A DNA stretch of 64,000 bases from Cronobacter sakazakii (GCF_000982825.1 NZ_CP011047.1:620001-684000); one strand, 5' to 3'. Shown: positions 36,158-49,829, numbered from the stretch's first letter. A program made the numbers and translations. Notes: a model not told the origin generated them from the letters alone.

Positions 36158-36233
36158 TGGTGCTGATACCCAGAGTCGAACTGGGGACCTCACCCTTACC
36201 AAGGGTGCGCTCTACCAACTGAGCCATATCAGC
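36158..36233 (-). tRNA. thrV: tRNA-Thr (GGT)
   Basis: A 76-nt gene including an encoded CCA. The anticodon GGT is within CTTGGTAAG and the T-loop GTTCGACTC is intact. It lies between two 5S genes, as thrV does in E. coli rrnD. Confidence 0.97.
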
Positions 36234-36245
36234 ACACTAAATTTG

Positions 36246-36365
36246 ATGCCTGGCAGTTCCCTACTCTCGCATGGGGAGGCCCCACACTACCATCGGCGCT
36301 ACGGCGTTTCACTTCTGAGTTCGGCATGGGGTCAGGTGGGACCACCGCGCTACAGCCGCCAGGCA
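36246..36365 (-). rRNA. rrfD: 5S ribosomal RNA, proximal copy
   Basis: A 120-nt 5S gene closely matching the E. coli sequence, with TGCCTGGCGG paired to the GCCAGGCAT end. It follows the 23S gene by about 90 bp. Confidence 0.97.
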
Positions 36366-36455
36366 AATTCTGTCCGTTCACCGCTTACGCCATGAACGTT
36401 TATCCGTCACAAGCTGAATATTGTCTCTCAACACGCCAGACTTCTTTGGCGTTGT

Positions 36456-39358
<2,903 letters not shown>

Positions 39359-39474
39359 TCACAACCCGAAGAAGTCTTCGTGCTGCGAGTTTGAGAGACT
39401 CTGACACACCGCGCATTTCTTATTACGGAGAAATACAGCAGCGTGTCTGTTTCAATTTTCAGCTTGTTCCGGAT

Positions 39475-39486
39475 TGTTAAAGAGCA
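39475..39486 (-). promoter_or_regulatory. Spacer boxA antitermination element
   Basis: On the minus strand this reads TGCTCTTTAACA, the rrn boxA bound by NusB-S10. It sits between tRNA-Ala and 23S. Confidence 0.85.
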
Positions 39487-39526
39487 AATACTTCGCAGTA
39501 TACTCACTGAGTACACTCTGAAGTGA

Positions 39527-39602
39527 TGGTGGAGCTATGCGGGATCGAACCGCAGACCTCCTGCGTGCAAAGCAGGCGCTCTCCCAGCTGAGCTATAGCC
39601 CC
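39527..39602 (-). tRNA. alaT: tRNA-Ala (TGC)
   Basis: A 76-nt gene with encoded CCA and anticodon TGC in CTTTGCACG. It is in the 16S-23S spacer, downstream of tRNA-Ile. Confidence 0.97.
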
Positions 39603-39635
39603 ATCGTAGTTAAACCTCTTCAACTCCTGCGGAGT

Positions 39636-39712
<77 letters not shown>

Positions 39713-39780
39713 GTAGAGGTTTTGCTTCTTTACTTTCTATCAGACAATCTGTGTGAGCACGCGAGGTTGTATCTTTCAGG

Positions 39781-41322
<1,542 letters not shown>

Positions 41323-41460
41323 AAAGTCTGATGCTCAAAGAATTAAACTGTTAGTTCGTAATGAATTAACTGTTGTTCACTTGAGACTTGATATTCGTTT
41401 ATCGTCCGTAGACGTTAAGATATCAGTGCCCCGAGTGCCCACACAGATTGTCTGATAAAT

Positions 41461-41471
41461 TGTTAAAGAGC
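41461..41471 (-). promoter_or_regulatory. Leader boxA antitermination element
   Basis: GCTCTTTAACA on the minus strand, in the rrn leader downstream of P2. It nucleates the Nus antitermination complex that protects the rRNA transcript from Rho. Confidence 0.88.
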
Positions 41472-41511
41472 GGTGCGACGCGGCCTTCAGCCTGCTGTCG
41501 CGAGGTGGCGT

Positions 41512-41539
41512 ATATTACGCTTTCCTCTTTCAGAGTCAA
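41512..41539 (-). promoter_or_regulatory. rrn P2 promoter
   Basis: On the minus strand the -35 is TTGACT (41534-41539) and the -10 is TAATAT (41512-41517) with a 16-bp spacer. The GC-rich sequence after the -10 is typical of growth-rate control. Confidence 0.9.
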
Positions 41540-41620
41540 CCCTTAATTTCAGGATTTTTCTCTTTCCGACTCACCGTCGCTGTGGGATGTTTCTCATCAG
41601 CGCCGTGTCGATGGAGGCGC

Positions 41621-41648
41621 ATTATAGGGAGTTCTCTTCGCGCCGCAA
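41621..41648 (-). promoter_or_regulatory. rrn P1 promoter
   Basis: On the minus strand the -35 is TTGCGG (41643-41648) and the -10 a perfect TATAAT (41621-41626), spaced 16 bp and followed by the GCGCC discriminator. AT-rich sequence upstream (to about 41675) fits an UP element. It is 104 bp upstream of P2. Confidence 0.92.
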
Positions 41649-41724
41649 TACCTAAATCGCAGAAAAATGACTGACTGCTGCATTCCCCAGCAAAACCCCG
41701 GTTTATACGCATTTGCGCACAGAG

Positions 41725-41733
41725 TTATCCACA
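41725..41733 (+). promoter_or_regulatory. DnaA box between rrn P1 and purH
   Basis: TTATCCACA is an exact strong DnaA box, in the divergent gap between rrn P1 and the purH operator. Whether it regulates either promoter cannot be told from sequence alone. Confidence 0.6.
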
Positions 41734-41765
41734 GACAGCCCGCACGCCGAAAATTTGCGAGCGCC

Positions 41766-41787
41766 ACGCAAACGTTTTCGCTACAAT
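41766..41787 (+). promoter_or_regulatory. purHD operator (PurR box) and -10
   Basis: ACGCAAACGTTTTCGC at 41766-41781 matches 15 of 16 positions of the PurR pattern ANGCAANCGNTTNCNT. It is directly followed by TACAAT (41782-41787), a plausible -10. No good -35 at standard spacing is visible. PurR with hypoxanthine or guanine should repress purHD by covering the promoter. Confidence 0.8.
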
Positions 41788-41900
41788 GCGGGCCTGTTAG
41801 CGCCACACGCTTTTTCAGGAGCGTGAGCTACATTTCAGTAAAAAATGGCTGGAATTTAGCTAACGCTCTTCTGTAATGATCAAATCCAGGGGATTTATAC

Positions 41901-43490
41901 ATGCAACAACCTCGTCCTGTACGCCGCGCTCTGCTCAGCGTTTCTGACAAAGCCGGTATCGTCGACTTCGCCCGCGCCCTCTCAACGCGTGGGGTTGAGC
42001 TCCTCTCCACGGGCGGCACGGCTCGTCTGCTGGCGGAAGCTGGCCTGCCGGTAACGGAAGTCTCCGATTACACGGGCTTTCCGGAAATGATGGACGGCCG
42101 CGTTAAAACCCTGCACCCGAAAGTCCATGGCGGCATTCTGGGACGCCGCGGTCAGGACGACGACATCATGGCGCAGCATGCTATTTCCCCCATTGATATG
42201 GTCGTGGTGAACCTTTACCCGTTCGCACAGACGGTCGCACGTGAAGGCTGCACGCTGGAAGACGCGGTTGAGAATATCGATATCGGCGGCCCGACGATGG
42301 TCCGCTCCGCCGCCAAGAACCATAAAGATGTCGCCATTGTGGTGAAGAGCAGTGACTACACCGCCATTATTGATGAGCTGGATGCGAATAACGGCTCGCT
42401 GACGTTTGATACGCGTTTCGATCTGGCGATCAAAGCTTTCGAACATACGGCCGCATATGACAGCATGATAGCCAACTACTTCGGCAGCCTGGTTCCTGCC
42501 TATCATGGAGAAACCACTGCCCCTGCTGGCCGCTTCCCGCGCACTCTCAACCTGAACTTTATCAAGAAGCAGGATATGCGTTACGGCGAGAACAGCCATC
42601 AGCAGGCTGCCTTCTATATAGAAGAAGAAATAAAAGAAGCGTCTGTCGCGACCGCCCGCCAGGTTCAGGGTAAAGCGCTCTCTTATAACAACATCGCCGA
42701 TACCGACGCCGCGCTGGAGTGCGTGAAGGAATTCAGCGAACCGGCCTGCGTGATTGTGAAGCATGCCAACCCGTGCGGCGTTGCTGTCAGTAGCTCAATT
42801 CTCGACGCCTATGATCGCGCATATAAAACCGACCCGACGTCCGCCTTTGGCGGCATTATCGCCTTTAACCGCGAGCTGGATGCCGAAACCGCGCAAGCGA
42901 TCGTTTCCCGCCAGTTCGTTGAAGTCATCATTGCGCCGTCCGCCAGTGACGACGCCCTGAAAATCACCGCCGCGAAGCAAAACGTGCGCGTACTGGTGTG
43001 CGGCGAATGGCAGTCTCGCGTACCGGGCCTCGATTTCAAACGCGTTAACGGCGGCCTGCTGGTTCAGGACCGCGATCTGGGCATGGTGACCGAAGCCGAT
43101 CTGCGCGTGGTGACAAAACGCCAGCCAACCGAACAGGAGCTGCGCGACGCGCTCTTTTGCTGGAAAGTGGCGAAGTTCGTTAAATCCAACGCGATTGTTT
43201 ACGCGCGCGACAACATGACCATCGGTATTGGCGCAGGGCAGATGAGCCGCGTCTATTCCGCTAAAATCGCCGGTATCAAAGCAGGCGATGAAGGCCTTGA
43301 AGTCAAAGGCTCGGCGATGGCCTCCGACGCGTTCTTCCCGTTCCGCGACGGCATCGACGCCGCAGCGGCTGTGGGCATTACCTGTGTTATCCAGCCGGGC
43401 GGCTCGATTCGCGATGATGAAGTCATTGCCGCCGCCGACGAACACGGCATCGCCATGATCTTCACCGACATGCGCCATTTCCGCCATTAA
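41901..43490 (+). CDS. purH: PurH, AICAR transformylase/IMP cyclohydrolase
   Basis: A bifunctional enzyme of 529 aa, equal to E. coli, that catalyses the last two steps of IMP synthesis. The cyclohydrolase domain spans about residues 1-200 (opening RRALLSVSDKAG, with KTLHPKVHGGILGRR). The transformylase domain spans about 200-529, with the Lys-His catalytic motif in VIVKHANPCG and GIGAGQMSRV. AGGGGA at 41888-41893 gives a 7-bp spacing. purD follows 13 bp downstream. Confidence 0.98.
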   Translation: MQQPRPVRRALLSVSDKAGIVDFARALSTRGVELLSTGGTARLLAEAGLPVTEVSDYTGFPEMMDGRVKTLHPKVHGGILGRRGQDDDIMAQHAISPIDMVVVNLYPFAQTVAREGCTLEDAVENIDIGGPTMVRSAAKNHKDVAIVVKSSDYTAIIDELDANNGSLTFDTRFDLAIKAFEHTAAYDSMIANYFGSLVPAYHGETTAPAGRFPRTLNLNFIKKQDMRYGENSHQQAAFYIEEEIKEASVATARQVQGKALSYNNIADTDAALECVKEFSEPACVIVKHANPCGVAVSSSILDAYDRAYKTDPTSAFGGIIAFNRELDAETAQAIVSRQFVEVIIAPSASDDALKITAAKQNVRVLVCGEWQSRVPGLDFKRVNGGLLVQDRDLGMVTEADLRVVTKRQPTEQELRDALFCWKVAKFVKSNAIVYARDNMTIGIGAGQMSRVYSAKIAGIKAGDEGLEVKGSAMASDAFFPFRDGIDAAAAVGITCVIQPGGSIRDDEVIAAADEHGIAMIFTDMRHFRH

Positions 43491-43503
43491 TTACGGAGCT
43501 ACG

Positions 43504-44802
43504 ATGAAAGTATTAGTTATTGGCAACGGCGGGCGCGAGCATGCGCTGGCCTGGAAAGCCGTCCAGTCGCCACTCGTTGAAACCGTTTTTGTTGCCCCCG
43601 GCAACGCCGGTACGGCGCTCGAGCCTGCGCTGCAGAACGTGGCGATAAGCCCGACCGATATTCCGGCGCTGCTGAGCTTTGCGCAGGCGGAAAATATCGA
43701 TCTGACAATTGTCGGGCCGGAAGCGCCGCTGGTGATTGGCGTGGTGGACGCGTTTCGCGCCGCGGGCCTGAAAATTTTCGGGCCGACCAAAGGCGCGGCG
43801 CAGCTTGAAGGATCGAAAGCCTTCACGAAAGATTTCCTGGCGCGTCATCGCATCCCGACGGCGGAATACCAGAACTTTACCGAGACCGAACCGGCGCTTG
43901 CCTATATTCGTGAAAAAGGCGCGCCGATTGTTATCAAGGCCGACGGCCTCGCGGCCGGTAAAGGCGTTATCGTGGCGATGACGCTTGCCGAAGCCGAAGC
44001 GGCCGTGCTCGATATGCTGGCAGGCAATGCGTTTGGCGACGCGGGCCACCGCATTGTTGTTGAAGAGTTTCTGGATGGCGAAGAGGCAAGCTTCATCGTC
44101 ATGGTGGATGGCGAGCATGTTGAGCCGATGGCCACCAGCCAGGATCATAAACGCGTGGGCGATGGCGACACCGGCCTCAATACCGGCGGTATGGGCGCTT
44201 ACTCACCTGCCCCGGTCGTCACCGATGAGGTTTTCCAGCGCACGATGGAACGCATCATATGGCCGACCGTGCGTGGCATGGCGGCGGAAGGCAACACCTA
44301 CACCGGCTTTCTGTATGCGGGTCTGATGATCGACAAGCAGGGCAACCCGAAAGTTATCGAGTTTAACTGCCGCTTTGGCGACCCGGAAACGCAGCCGATC
44401 ATGATGCGTTTGCAGTCCGATCTGGTCGAGCTTTGCCTGGCGGCCTGCGAGGGCAAACTCGATACCGTGAAATCGCAGTGGGATGCGCGCCCGGCACTGG
44501 GCGTCGTCATGGCCGCAGGCGGCTATCCGGGCGATTACCGCACCGGCGATGTGATCCACGGTCTGCCGATTGAAGAGATCGCGAACGGTGACGGCAAAGT
44601 CTTTCATGCCGGCACGACGCTGCGCGACGACGACCGCGCCGTAACCAGCGGCGGGCGCGTGCTGTGCGTGACCGCGCTGGGCGACAGCGTCGCACAGGCG
44701 CAGGCGCGCGCTTACCGATTAGCGGAAGATATTCACTGGGATGACTGCTTCTGCCGTAAGGATATCGGCTATCGCGCTATCGCGCGCGAGCAGGAGAAAT
44801 AA
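43504..44802 (+). CDS. purD: PurD, phosphoribosylamine-glycine ligase
   Basis: An ATP-grasp enzyme of 432 aa that makes glycinamide ribonucleotide from phosphoribosylamine and glycine. The N-terminal MKVLVIGNGGREHALAWK, the ATP-binding KADGLAAGKGV and the metal-site VIEFNCRFGDPETQ are intact. It shares the PurR-controlled promoter with purH. A bidirectional terminator follows. In E. coli K-12 zraPSR lies beyond purD; here yjaH follows directly. Confidence 0.98.
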   Translation: MKVLVIGNGGREHALAWKAVQSPLVETVFVAPGNAGTALEPALQNVAISPTDIPALLSFAQAENIDLTIVGPEAPLVIGVVDAFRAAGLKIFGPTKGAAQLEGSKAFTKDFLARHRIPTAEYQNFTETEPALAYIREKGAPIVIKADGLAAGKGVIVAMTLAEAEAAVLDMLAGNAFGDAGHRIVVEEFLDGEEASFIVMVDGEHVEPMATSQDHKRVGDGDTGLNTGGMGAYSPAPVVTDEVFQRTMERIIWPTVRGMAAEGNTYTGFLYAGLMIDKQGNPKVIEFNCRFGDPETQPIMMRLQSDLVELCLAACEGKLDTVKSQWDARPALGVVMAAGGYPGDYRTGDVIHGLPIEEIANGDGKVFHAGTTLRDDDRAVTSGGRVLCVTALGDSVAQAQARAYRLAEDIHWDDCFCRKDIGYRAIAREQEK

Positions 44803-44831
44803 ACGCCTGCACGCTACAAAGGCGTAAACGC

Positions 44832-44860
44832 AAAAGCGACGGTAAATCCGTCGCTTTTTT
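44832..44860. terminator. Bidirectional terminator between purD and yjaH
   Basis: AAAGCGACGG and CCGTCGCTTT form the stem with a T run on the plus side and an A-rich approach that reads as T-rich on the minus side. It serves convergent purHD and hupA-yjaH. Confidence 0.87.
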
Positions 44861-44866
44861 ATGGGC

Positions 44867-45565
44867 TCAGAAGCTGTCAGGCTTCGGCTGCCAGGCGCAA
44901 AAATCTTCATTTGCCACCAGTAACAGTTGCGTGCCTTCCGGCGCCTCCAGCCAGGCGGCGCTAACGCGCGCTTTCGCATGACGCTGACGTTCTGAGAGAC
45001 GCTCCTGCGCCCTTCTGTCGAACTCAGGCTGCACAATCTGCCCTTCACAGGTCGTTATCGTGCCATCAGGGTTCCAGCGCCCCTGACGCAACACCACGCG
45101 CCCTGCGCGCAGCGCATCGCTGGTATTACGCATCTGCGTGGCGCGATATTGCCACAGCGCGACCTGATCGCTGGAAAGCTGCTGTTTCTGCCCGTTGACT
45201 TCACGCTGCATGAAGCTCAGCCCGCCGCGATCGTCAAAACGCACTTTGACCTGTTCAGGCTGTTTACCCTGAAGCTGGTAGTCCACGGAGGTCAGCGCAT
45301 CGTTCTGCCAACGATAATCGCTCGTCGATGTCTTATCGCCAGACCAGGGGCTGAACGCCGCCAGCAGGTGAACGGAGCCATCGTTATTGTCTTTACGCCA
45401 CAGGCGTACGACACCGTCATCGGCCAGATAGCCGCTGGCGGTAAAAGGGGGAATTTCCGGGGTGGAACGACAGGCGGAGAGGAACAGCACGCCCGCCAGC
45501 GCCAGCATACGCCAGCCAAACAAAAGGGGCGATCTCGCCCCTTCGTTAAAACCTTTCACTGCCAC
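44867..45565 (-). CDS. yjaH: YjaH, DUF1481 lipoprotein
   Basis: A 232-aa predicted lipoprotein with a signal segment and lipobox LFLSAC, making Cys32 the likely mature N-terminus; an internal Met20 could be an alternative start. The body is a DUF1481 domain of unknown role. The gene begins 5 bp after hupA, so it is co-transcribed with the nucleoid gene, as in E. coli. No function can be assigned from sequence. Confidence 0.88.
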   Translation of the reverse strand: MAVKGFNEGARSPLLFGWRMLALAGVLFLSACRSTPEIPPFTASGYLADDGVVRLWRKDNNDGSVHLLAAFSPWSGDKTSTSDYRWQNDALTSVDYQLQGKQPEQVKVRFDDRGGLSFMQREVNGQKQQLSSDQVALWQYRATQMRNTSDALRAGRVVLRQGRWNPDGTITTCEGQIVQPEFDRRAQERLSERQRHAKARVSAAWLEAPEGTQLLLVANEDFCAWQPKPDSF

Positions 45566-45570
45566 GCGGT

Positions 45571-45843
45571 TTACTTAACAGCGTCTTTCAGTGCTTTGCC
45601 AGAAACGAATGCCGGCACGTTAGCTGCAGCGATTTTGATTTCTTTACCGGTCTGCGGGTTGCGGCCAGTACGCTCAGCGCGGTGGTTCACTTTGAAGGTA
45701 CCGAAACCAACCAGCTGTACAGCATCGCCTTCTTTCAGAGACTCAGTAATCGCAGCCAGAGTGGATTCCAGAGCAGCTTTCGCTTGCGCTTTAGACAGGT
45801 CAGCCTTGTCTGCAATTACATCAATCAGTTGAGTCTTGTTCAT
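45571..45843 (-). CDS. hupA: HupA, DNA-binding protein HU-alpha
   Basis: A 90-aa nucleoid histone-like protein that bends DNA and constrains supercoils as HU-alpha2 or with HU-beta. The beta-arm carries NPQTGKEIKI, with the intercalating Pro63 in RNPQTG. A few conservative changes separate it from E. coli (for example D12 and D15 in place of Glu). A ribosome-binding AAGGAT precedes the ATG. It has its own promoter region upstream (45844-46029) and is followed by yjaH. Confidence 0.98.
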   Translation of the reverse strand: MNKTQLIDVIADKADLSKAQAKAALESTLAAITESLKEGDAVQLVGFGTFKVNHRAERTGRNPQTGKEIKIAAANVPAFVSGKALKDAVK

Positions 45844-46029
45844 AAGTTATCCTTACAATGTGTTTATCGCTTGCTAAGCATCGAGTGCGACGGAAATGCC
45901 TTGAAAGCACTCTCCTGCATACACGCACCGATAGCCACTTTTTTTCGCCTCCCAAATGTAGACCAGACGGGGGGCTAATTGGAAGCCTTCAGGTGAGACA
46001 AAACAGGCTGTAAATCACGTTTTGTTGTC

Positions 46030-46620
46030 TCATTGCTGCAAATTTATACCGATATTACTGGTTCCATCCTCACGCAGGTCTGCGCGCAGACCTTTTATCA
46101 GCTCAATATCGCGTTCTTCGCAGGCAGCAAGCAATCGGAAAATTTCCCACTGAATATCCCATTCCTGCTCCACAGCCGGGTTTGCTTTCAGCTCATCATC
46201 GGTCATTTCACGGCCCGCCTGAGTCATCTCCAGCATCGCTACGGTGGTGATGGATGTCTCGCTGACTTCAATCGCGTGCTCCAGCGTCTCGCCGCTCAGG
46301 CGCGAATGCACCAGCTCACTCAACGCGACGCAAGCGTCGATAGCCGGGTAAACGCCATAGAGGTCATAATCTTCCGCCGCCGGAATCGCTTCTTCGAGCT
46401 TTTCGAGCTGGCTGTCGAAATTCACTTTGGCGTCTTTGACCGTCAGCGTCTCCCAGATGAGATCGAGAATACGGCGATAGAGCTGCGCATCGCCGAAACC
46501 GGTCTGCTGGCAGAACATGGCGTAGTTCGGGTACATGCGCTCGCAGAGCGAGGCCATGAACGTCACATGCTGCCAGGCTTCGAGCTTTTCCAGCCGCAGG
46601 TGAATTGGGTTTTGTAACAT
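46030..46620 (-). CDS. yjaG: YjaG, DUF416 protein
   Basis: A 196-aa, mostly helical, acidic cytosolic protein of the DUF416 family with unknown biochemical function. No signal or membrane segment is seen. It lies 43 bp downstream of nfi in the hemE-nfi-yjaG cluster. A hairpin just past the stop (GAGACAACAAAAC with GTTTTGTCTC, near 45990-46035) may terminate the transcript before hupA. Confidence 0.92.
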   Translation of the reverse strand: MLQNPIHLRLEKLEAWQHVTFMASLCERMYPNYAMFCQQTGFGDAQLYRRILDLIWETLTVKDAKVNFDSQLEKLEEAIPAAEDYDLYGVYPAIDACVALSELVHSRLSGETLEHAIEVSETSITTVAMLEMTQAGREMTDDELKANPAVEQEWDIQWEIFRLLAACEERDIELIKGLRADLREDGTSNIGINLQQ

Positions 46621-46663
46621 AGTGGTGTCTCACAAACCGAAAATTAGCGGCAGTGTACCTGAA

Positions 46664-47335
46664 TCACCCCTGAATTTCCTGCCATCGTAGAAAGGCGGGA
46701 CGACCGGAGGCCACGGCATCCGCCCAGCGCGTCGGCTCCGGCAGCCGGTAGCCTTTCGTGCAACGCTGCACCCAGCCGAGCGCCGTATCGATGCTGACGC
46801 GATGCCCCGTCGAAACGAACAGCGGATTGCAGCGCGCTTTGCTGCGCCACACCCACGCCAGCTGCTCGCCTTTGTCCATCAGCGGCGAAACTGCGCCGGG
46901 CTCGTCGCTGAGCGGCTCAAACTTACCGCACAGCCGCTTTTTAGCGACGCCTATCGTCGGCACATCCACCAGCATCCCGAAGTGGCTCGCCACGCCGAGA
47001 CGTCGCGGATGCGAAATACCGTGCCCGTCGACAAACAGCAAATCCGGTTTTCTGGAGAGCATCTCCCAGGCCGTCAGCAGCGCCGGGTATTCACGAAACG
47101 ACAGAAAGCCGGGGATATACGGCATGGTGGTGGGAATGCGCGCCACCTGGTACTCCAGCAGCTCCAGAGACGGGTACTTCAGCAGCACCATCGCCGCTCG
47201 CGTCACTTCGCCGCCCTGCTCGAATCCGACATCCGCCCCACCGATTATCGTCGGCGGATCGACGTTCAACCGGTCCTCGCGGACCACATTAGATGCCAGT
47301 TCGATTTGTTGTGCGCGAAGCGTCGCGAGATCCAT
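46664..47335 (-). CDS. nfi: Nfi, endonuclease V
   Basis: A 223-aa DNA repair endonuclease that nicks near deoxyinosine and other deaminated bases. The first catalytic aspartate is in GGADVGFE (about residue 35). The wedge and metal-site region VDGHGISHPRRLGVASHFG and the GVAKKRLCG stretch are intact. It begins 9 bp after hemE and is probably translated from the same message. Confidence 0.96.
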   Translation of the reverse strand: MDLATLRAQQIELASNVVREDRLNVDPPTIIGGADVGFEQGGEVTRAAMVLLKYPSLELLEYQVARIPTTMPYIPGFLSFREYPALLTAWEMLSRKPDLLFVDGHGISHPRRLGVASHFGMLVDVPTIGVAKKRLCGKFEPLSDEPGAVSPLMDKGEQLAWVWRSKARCNPLFVSTGHRVSIDTALGWVQRCTKGYRLPEPTRWADAVASGRPAFLRWQEIQG

Positions 47336-47344
47336 AGTTTCTCC

Positions 47345-48409
47345 TTACAGGTGATAAGGCGCCGATAAGCGGTGAACCGCCTCGACGAAGGCCCCCGCAT
47401 GTTCAGGAGGCACATCCTGATGAATACCATGCCCCAGGTTGAACACATGGCCTTCACCATTGCCGAAACCAGCAAGTATAGACGCCACTTCTTCTTCGAT
47501 ACGGGCAGGCGACGCATAAAGCATGGACGGATCCATGTTGCCCTGCAGCGCGACCTTGTGGCCCACGCGACGGCGCGCGTCGGCGATATCGGTCGTCCAG
47601 TCGAGTCCCAGCGCGTCACAGCCGGTCTCCGCTATCGCTTCCAGCCACTGGCCGCCGCCTTTGGTGAACAGCGTTACCGGCACACGGCGGCCTTCGTTTT
47701 CGCGCAGCAGCCCGTCGACGATTTTATGCATGTAATACAGTGAGAACTGCTGGTAGTCGCGCCCGGTCAGCACGCCGCCCCAGGTATCGAAAATCATCAC
47801 CGACTGGGCGCCCGCGCGGATCTGCGCGTTCAGATAGAGCGTGACGCTTTTCGCGAGCTTATCGAGCAGTAAATGCAGCGTCTGCGGCTCGGCATACATC
47901 ATTTTTTTAATGACGGTAAACGCCTTGCTGCCGCCGCCTTCCACCATGTAAGTGGCGAGCGTCCAGGGGCTGCCAGAGAAACCAATCAGCGGGACTTCGC
48001 CTTTCAGCTCGCGGCGGATGGTGCGCACCGCGTTCATCACATAGCCCAGTTCCTGTTCCGGGTCCGGCACCGGCAGTTTTTCTACGTCCGCTTTGCCGGT
48101 AATGGGCGATGTGAAGCGTGGGCCTTCGCCCGCTTCAAAATAGAGCCCCAGCCCCATTGCATCCGGAATCGTCAGAATGTCCGAAAAGAGGATCGCCGCA
48201 TCAAGCGGATAGCGACGCAGCGGCTGTAGCGTCACTTCGCACGCCAGCTCGGCATTTTTACAAAGCGACATAAAATCGCCCGCCTGCGCGCGGGTGGCCT
48301 TATATTCCGGCAGATAACGCCCAGCCTGTCTCATCATCCACACCGGCGTGACATCCACAGGCTGGCGTTGCAGGGCGCGCAGGTAACGATCGTTTTTCAG
48401 TTCGGTCAT
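47345..48409 (-). CDS. hemE: HemE, uroporphyrinogen decarboxylase
   Basis: A 354-aa enzyme converting uroporphyrinogen III to coproporphyrinogen III in heme synthesis. The family motifs PVWMMRQAGRYLPEY (residues 22-36) and GFSGSPWTLATYM are intact, including the two substrate arginines in the first motif and the catalytic Asp in ILFSDIL. It begins the hemE-nfi-yjaG run and follows nudC by 40 bp. Length matches E. coli. Confidence 0.98.
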   Translation of the reverse strand: MTELKNDRYLRALQRQPVDVTPVWMMRQAGRYLPEYKATRAQAGDFMSLCKNAELACEVTLQPLRRYPLDAAILFSDILTIPDAMGLGLYFEAGEGPRFTSPITGKADVEKLPVPDPEQELGYVMNAVRTIRRELKGEVPLIGFSGSPWTLATYMVEGGGSKAFTVIKKMMYAEPQTLHLLLDKLAKSVTLYLNAQIRAGAQSVMIFDTWGGVLTGRDYQQFSLYYMHKIVDGLLRENEGRRVPVTLFTKGGGQWLEAIAETGCDALGLDWTTDIADARRRVGHKVALQGNMDPSMLYASPARIEEEVASILAGFGNGEGHVFNLGHGIHQDVPPEHAGAFVEAVHRLSAPYHL

Positions 48410-48449
48410 TTTTCTTATTCCTCAAGCGACAGGCCGCTATTGTATCACG

Positions 48450-49223
48450 TCATTCATCGTCTGCCCGGCAGCGCGCCACCGTATCTTCTATCAGGCGGCG
48501 TGCCACGGTGCCTGGCGCTGGCAGCAGCGGCAGCTGGTCGTAGCGATACCAGCCCGCATCGATGAGTTCTTTTGTGTCTATCTGAATTTCACCGCTGTCA
48601 TAATCCGCCGTAAACGCGGTCATCAGCGATTGCGGGAACGGCCAGGGCTGAGACGTCACATAGCGCAGGTTTTTGATGCGTATATTGCTCTCTTCCATAA
48701 CCTCACGCGCTACCGCCTGCTCCAGCGTTTCGCCCACTTCGACAAACCCGGCCAGCACGGTGTAAACGCCGTTGCGGTGTCGCGTATGCTGCGCCAGCAG
48801 GATTTTATCGTCACGGCGGATAGCCACGATGATGCACGGCGCGATTTGCGGGTAGTAGCGTTCGCGGCAGTGCCCGCAGAGCATCGCCCACTCGGTTTTG
48901 CTCGGGTGCATCTCATGGCCGCAGTAGCCGCAATATTTGTGCGAGCGGTAAAACTCGGCGAGCTGTACGCCCCGCCCCGCCAGTTGAAACAGCCCGGCGT
49001 CCTGGTCGATAAGCTGTCGCACCGAAGCCATGTCTTTTTCGCGCTTTTGCAGAACCAGCCAGACCGGCGCGTCCTCCCAGAGACCAATTTGCAGCGCCTT
49101 TTCGCCCGTCAGACCAAAATCCGCGGCCCGGCCGTAAGGTAATTCTGCTTTTGGCAGCCATAATTTCTGTTCATGGCTGACTATCCACCAGCCATGGTCT
49201 AAATTTTCTAGTGTACGTTCCAT
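48450..49223 (-). CDS. nudC: NudC, NAD-capped RNA/NADH pyrophosphatase
   Basis: A 257-aa Nudix enzyme from ATG 49223 that removes NAD caps from RNA and hydrolyses NADH. Zinc cysteines lie in CGYCGHE and CGHCRER. The Nudix box [20 protein letters not shown] and the subfamily motif SQPWPFPQS follow. A GTG at 49235 would add four residues; family length favours 49223. It is divergent from rsd. Confidence 0.96.
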
Positions 49224-49325
49224 AATTGATTGCACTACCTCTGCTTCACTGGCACGTTATTAACATTGTTCTTACATATTTTGGGTCATTTGCGTTTTTA
49301 CATCTTATATCTCATGGAGTCGATC

Positions 49326-49829
49326 ATGCTAAACCAGCTAAAAAGTCTGACGGAACGCGTTGGTGGGAGTAATGAGTTAGTTGATCGTTGGCTTGCTGCC
49401 CGCAACCATCTGTTAGTCACCTATTACAAGATGGTCGGCATCAAACCCGGCAAGGAGCCGATGACTGCGCTTGATGAACAGGCGCTGGACGATTTCTGTC
49501 ACTGCCTGGTGGATTACCTCTCCGCCGGACATTTCAATATTTATGAGCGCGTCATCAGCGAAATGGAAGGCACCAGCCCGCTGGTCGCCGCCACGCAAAT
49601 CTATCCTCAGCTGGAATCCAACACCCAGCAAATCATGGATTTCTACGACACACATCTGGAAAGCGCTATCGACCACGATAACTGCCTGGAGTTTCAGGAA
49701 GCGCTTTCCGGCATTGGCGAGGCGCTCGCCGCCCGCTTCGCGCTGGAAGATAAGCTCATTTTGCTGGCTTATGACAACAACCTCGGCGAAAGCGCCAATG
49801 ATGAAACCGGCCTCGCCAAACCGGCTTGA
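49326..49829 (+). CDS. rsd: Rsd, anti-sigma70 regulator
   Basis: A 167-aa all-helical protein that binds region 4 of sigma70 in stationary phase, freeing core RNA polymerase for alternative sigma factors; it also activates SpoT with HPr. ATG 49326 has GGAG at 49316-49319. The frame upstream to 49230 is non-coding. The C-terminus (DNNLGESANDETGLAKPA) is longer than the E. coli 158-aa form and differs from it. It is followed by a terminator and the thi operon. Confidence 0.95.
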   Translation: MLNQLKSLTERVGGSNELVDRWLAARNHLLVTYYKMVGIKPGKEPMTALDEQALDDFCHCLVDYLSAGHFNIYERVISEMEGTSPLVAATQIYPQLESNTQQIMDFYDTHLESAIDHDNCLEFQEALSGIGEALAARFALEDKLILLAYDNNLGESANDETGLAKPA

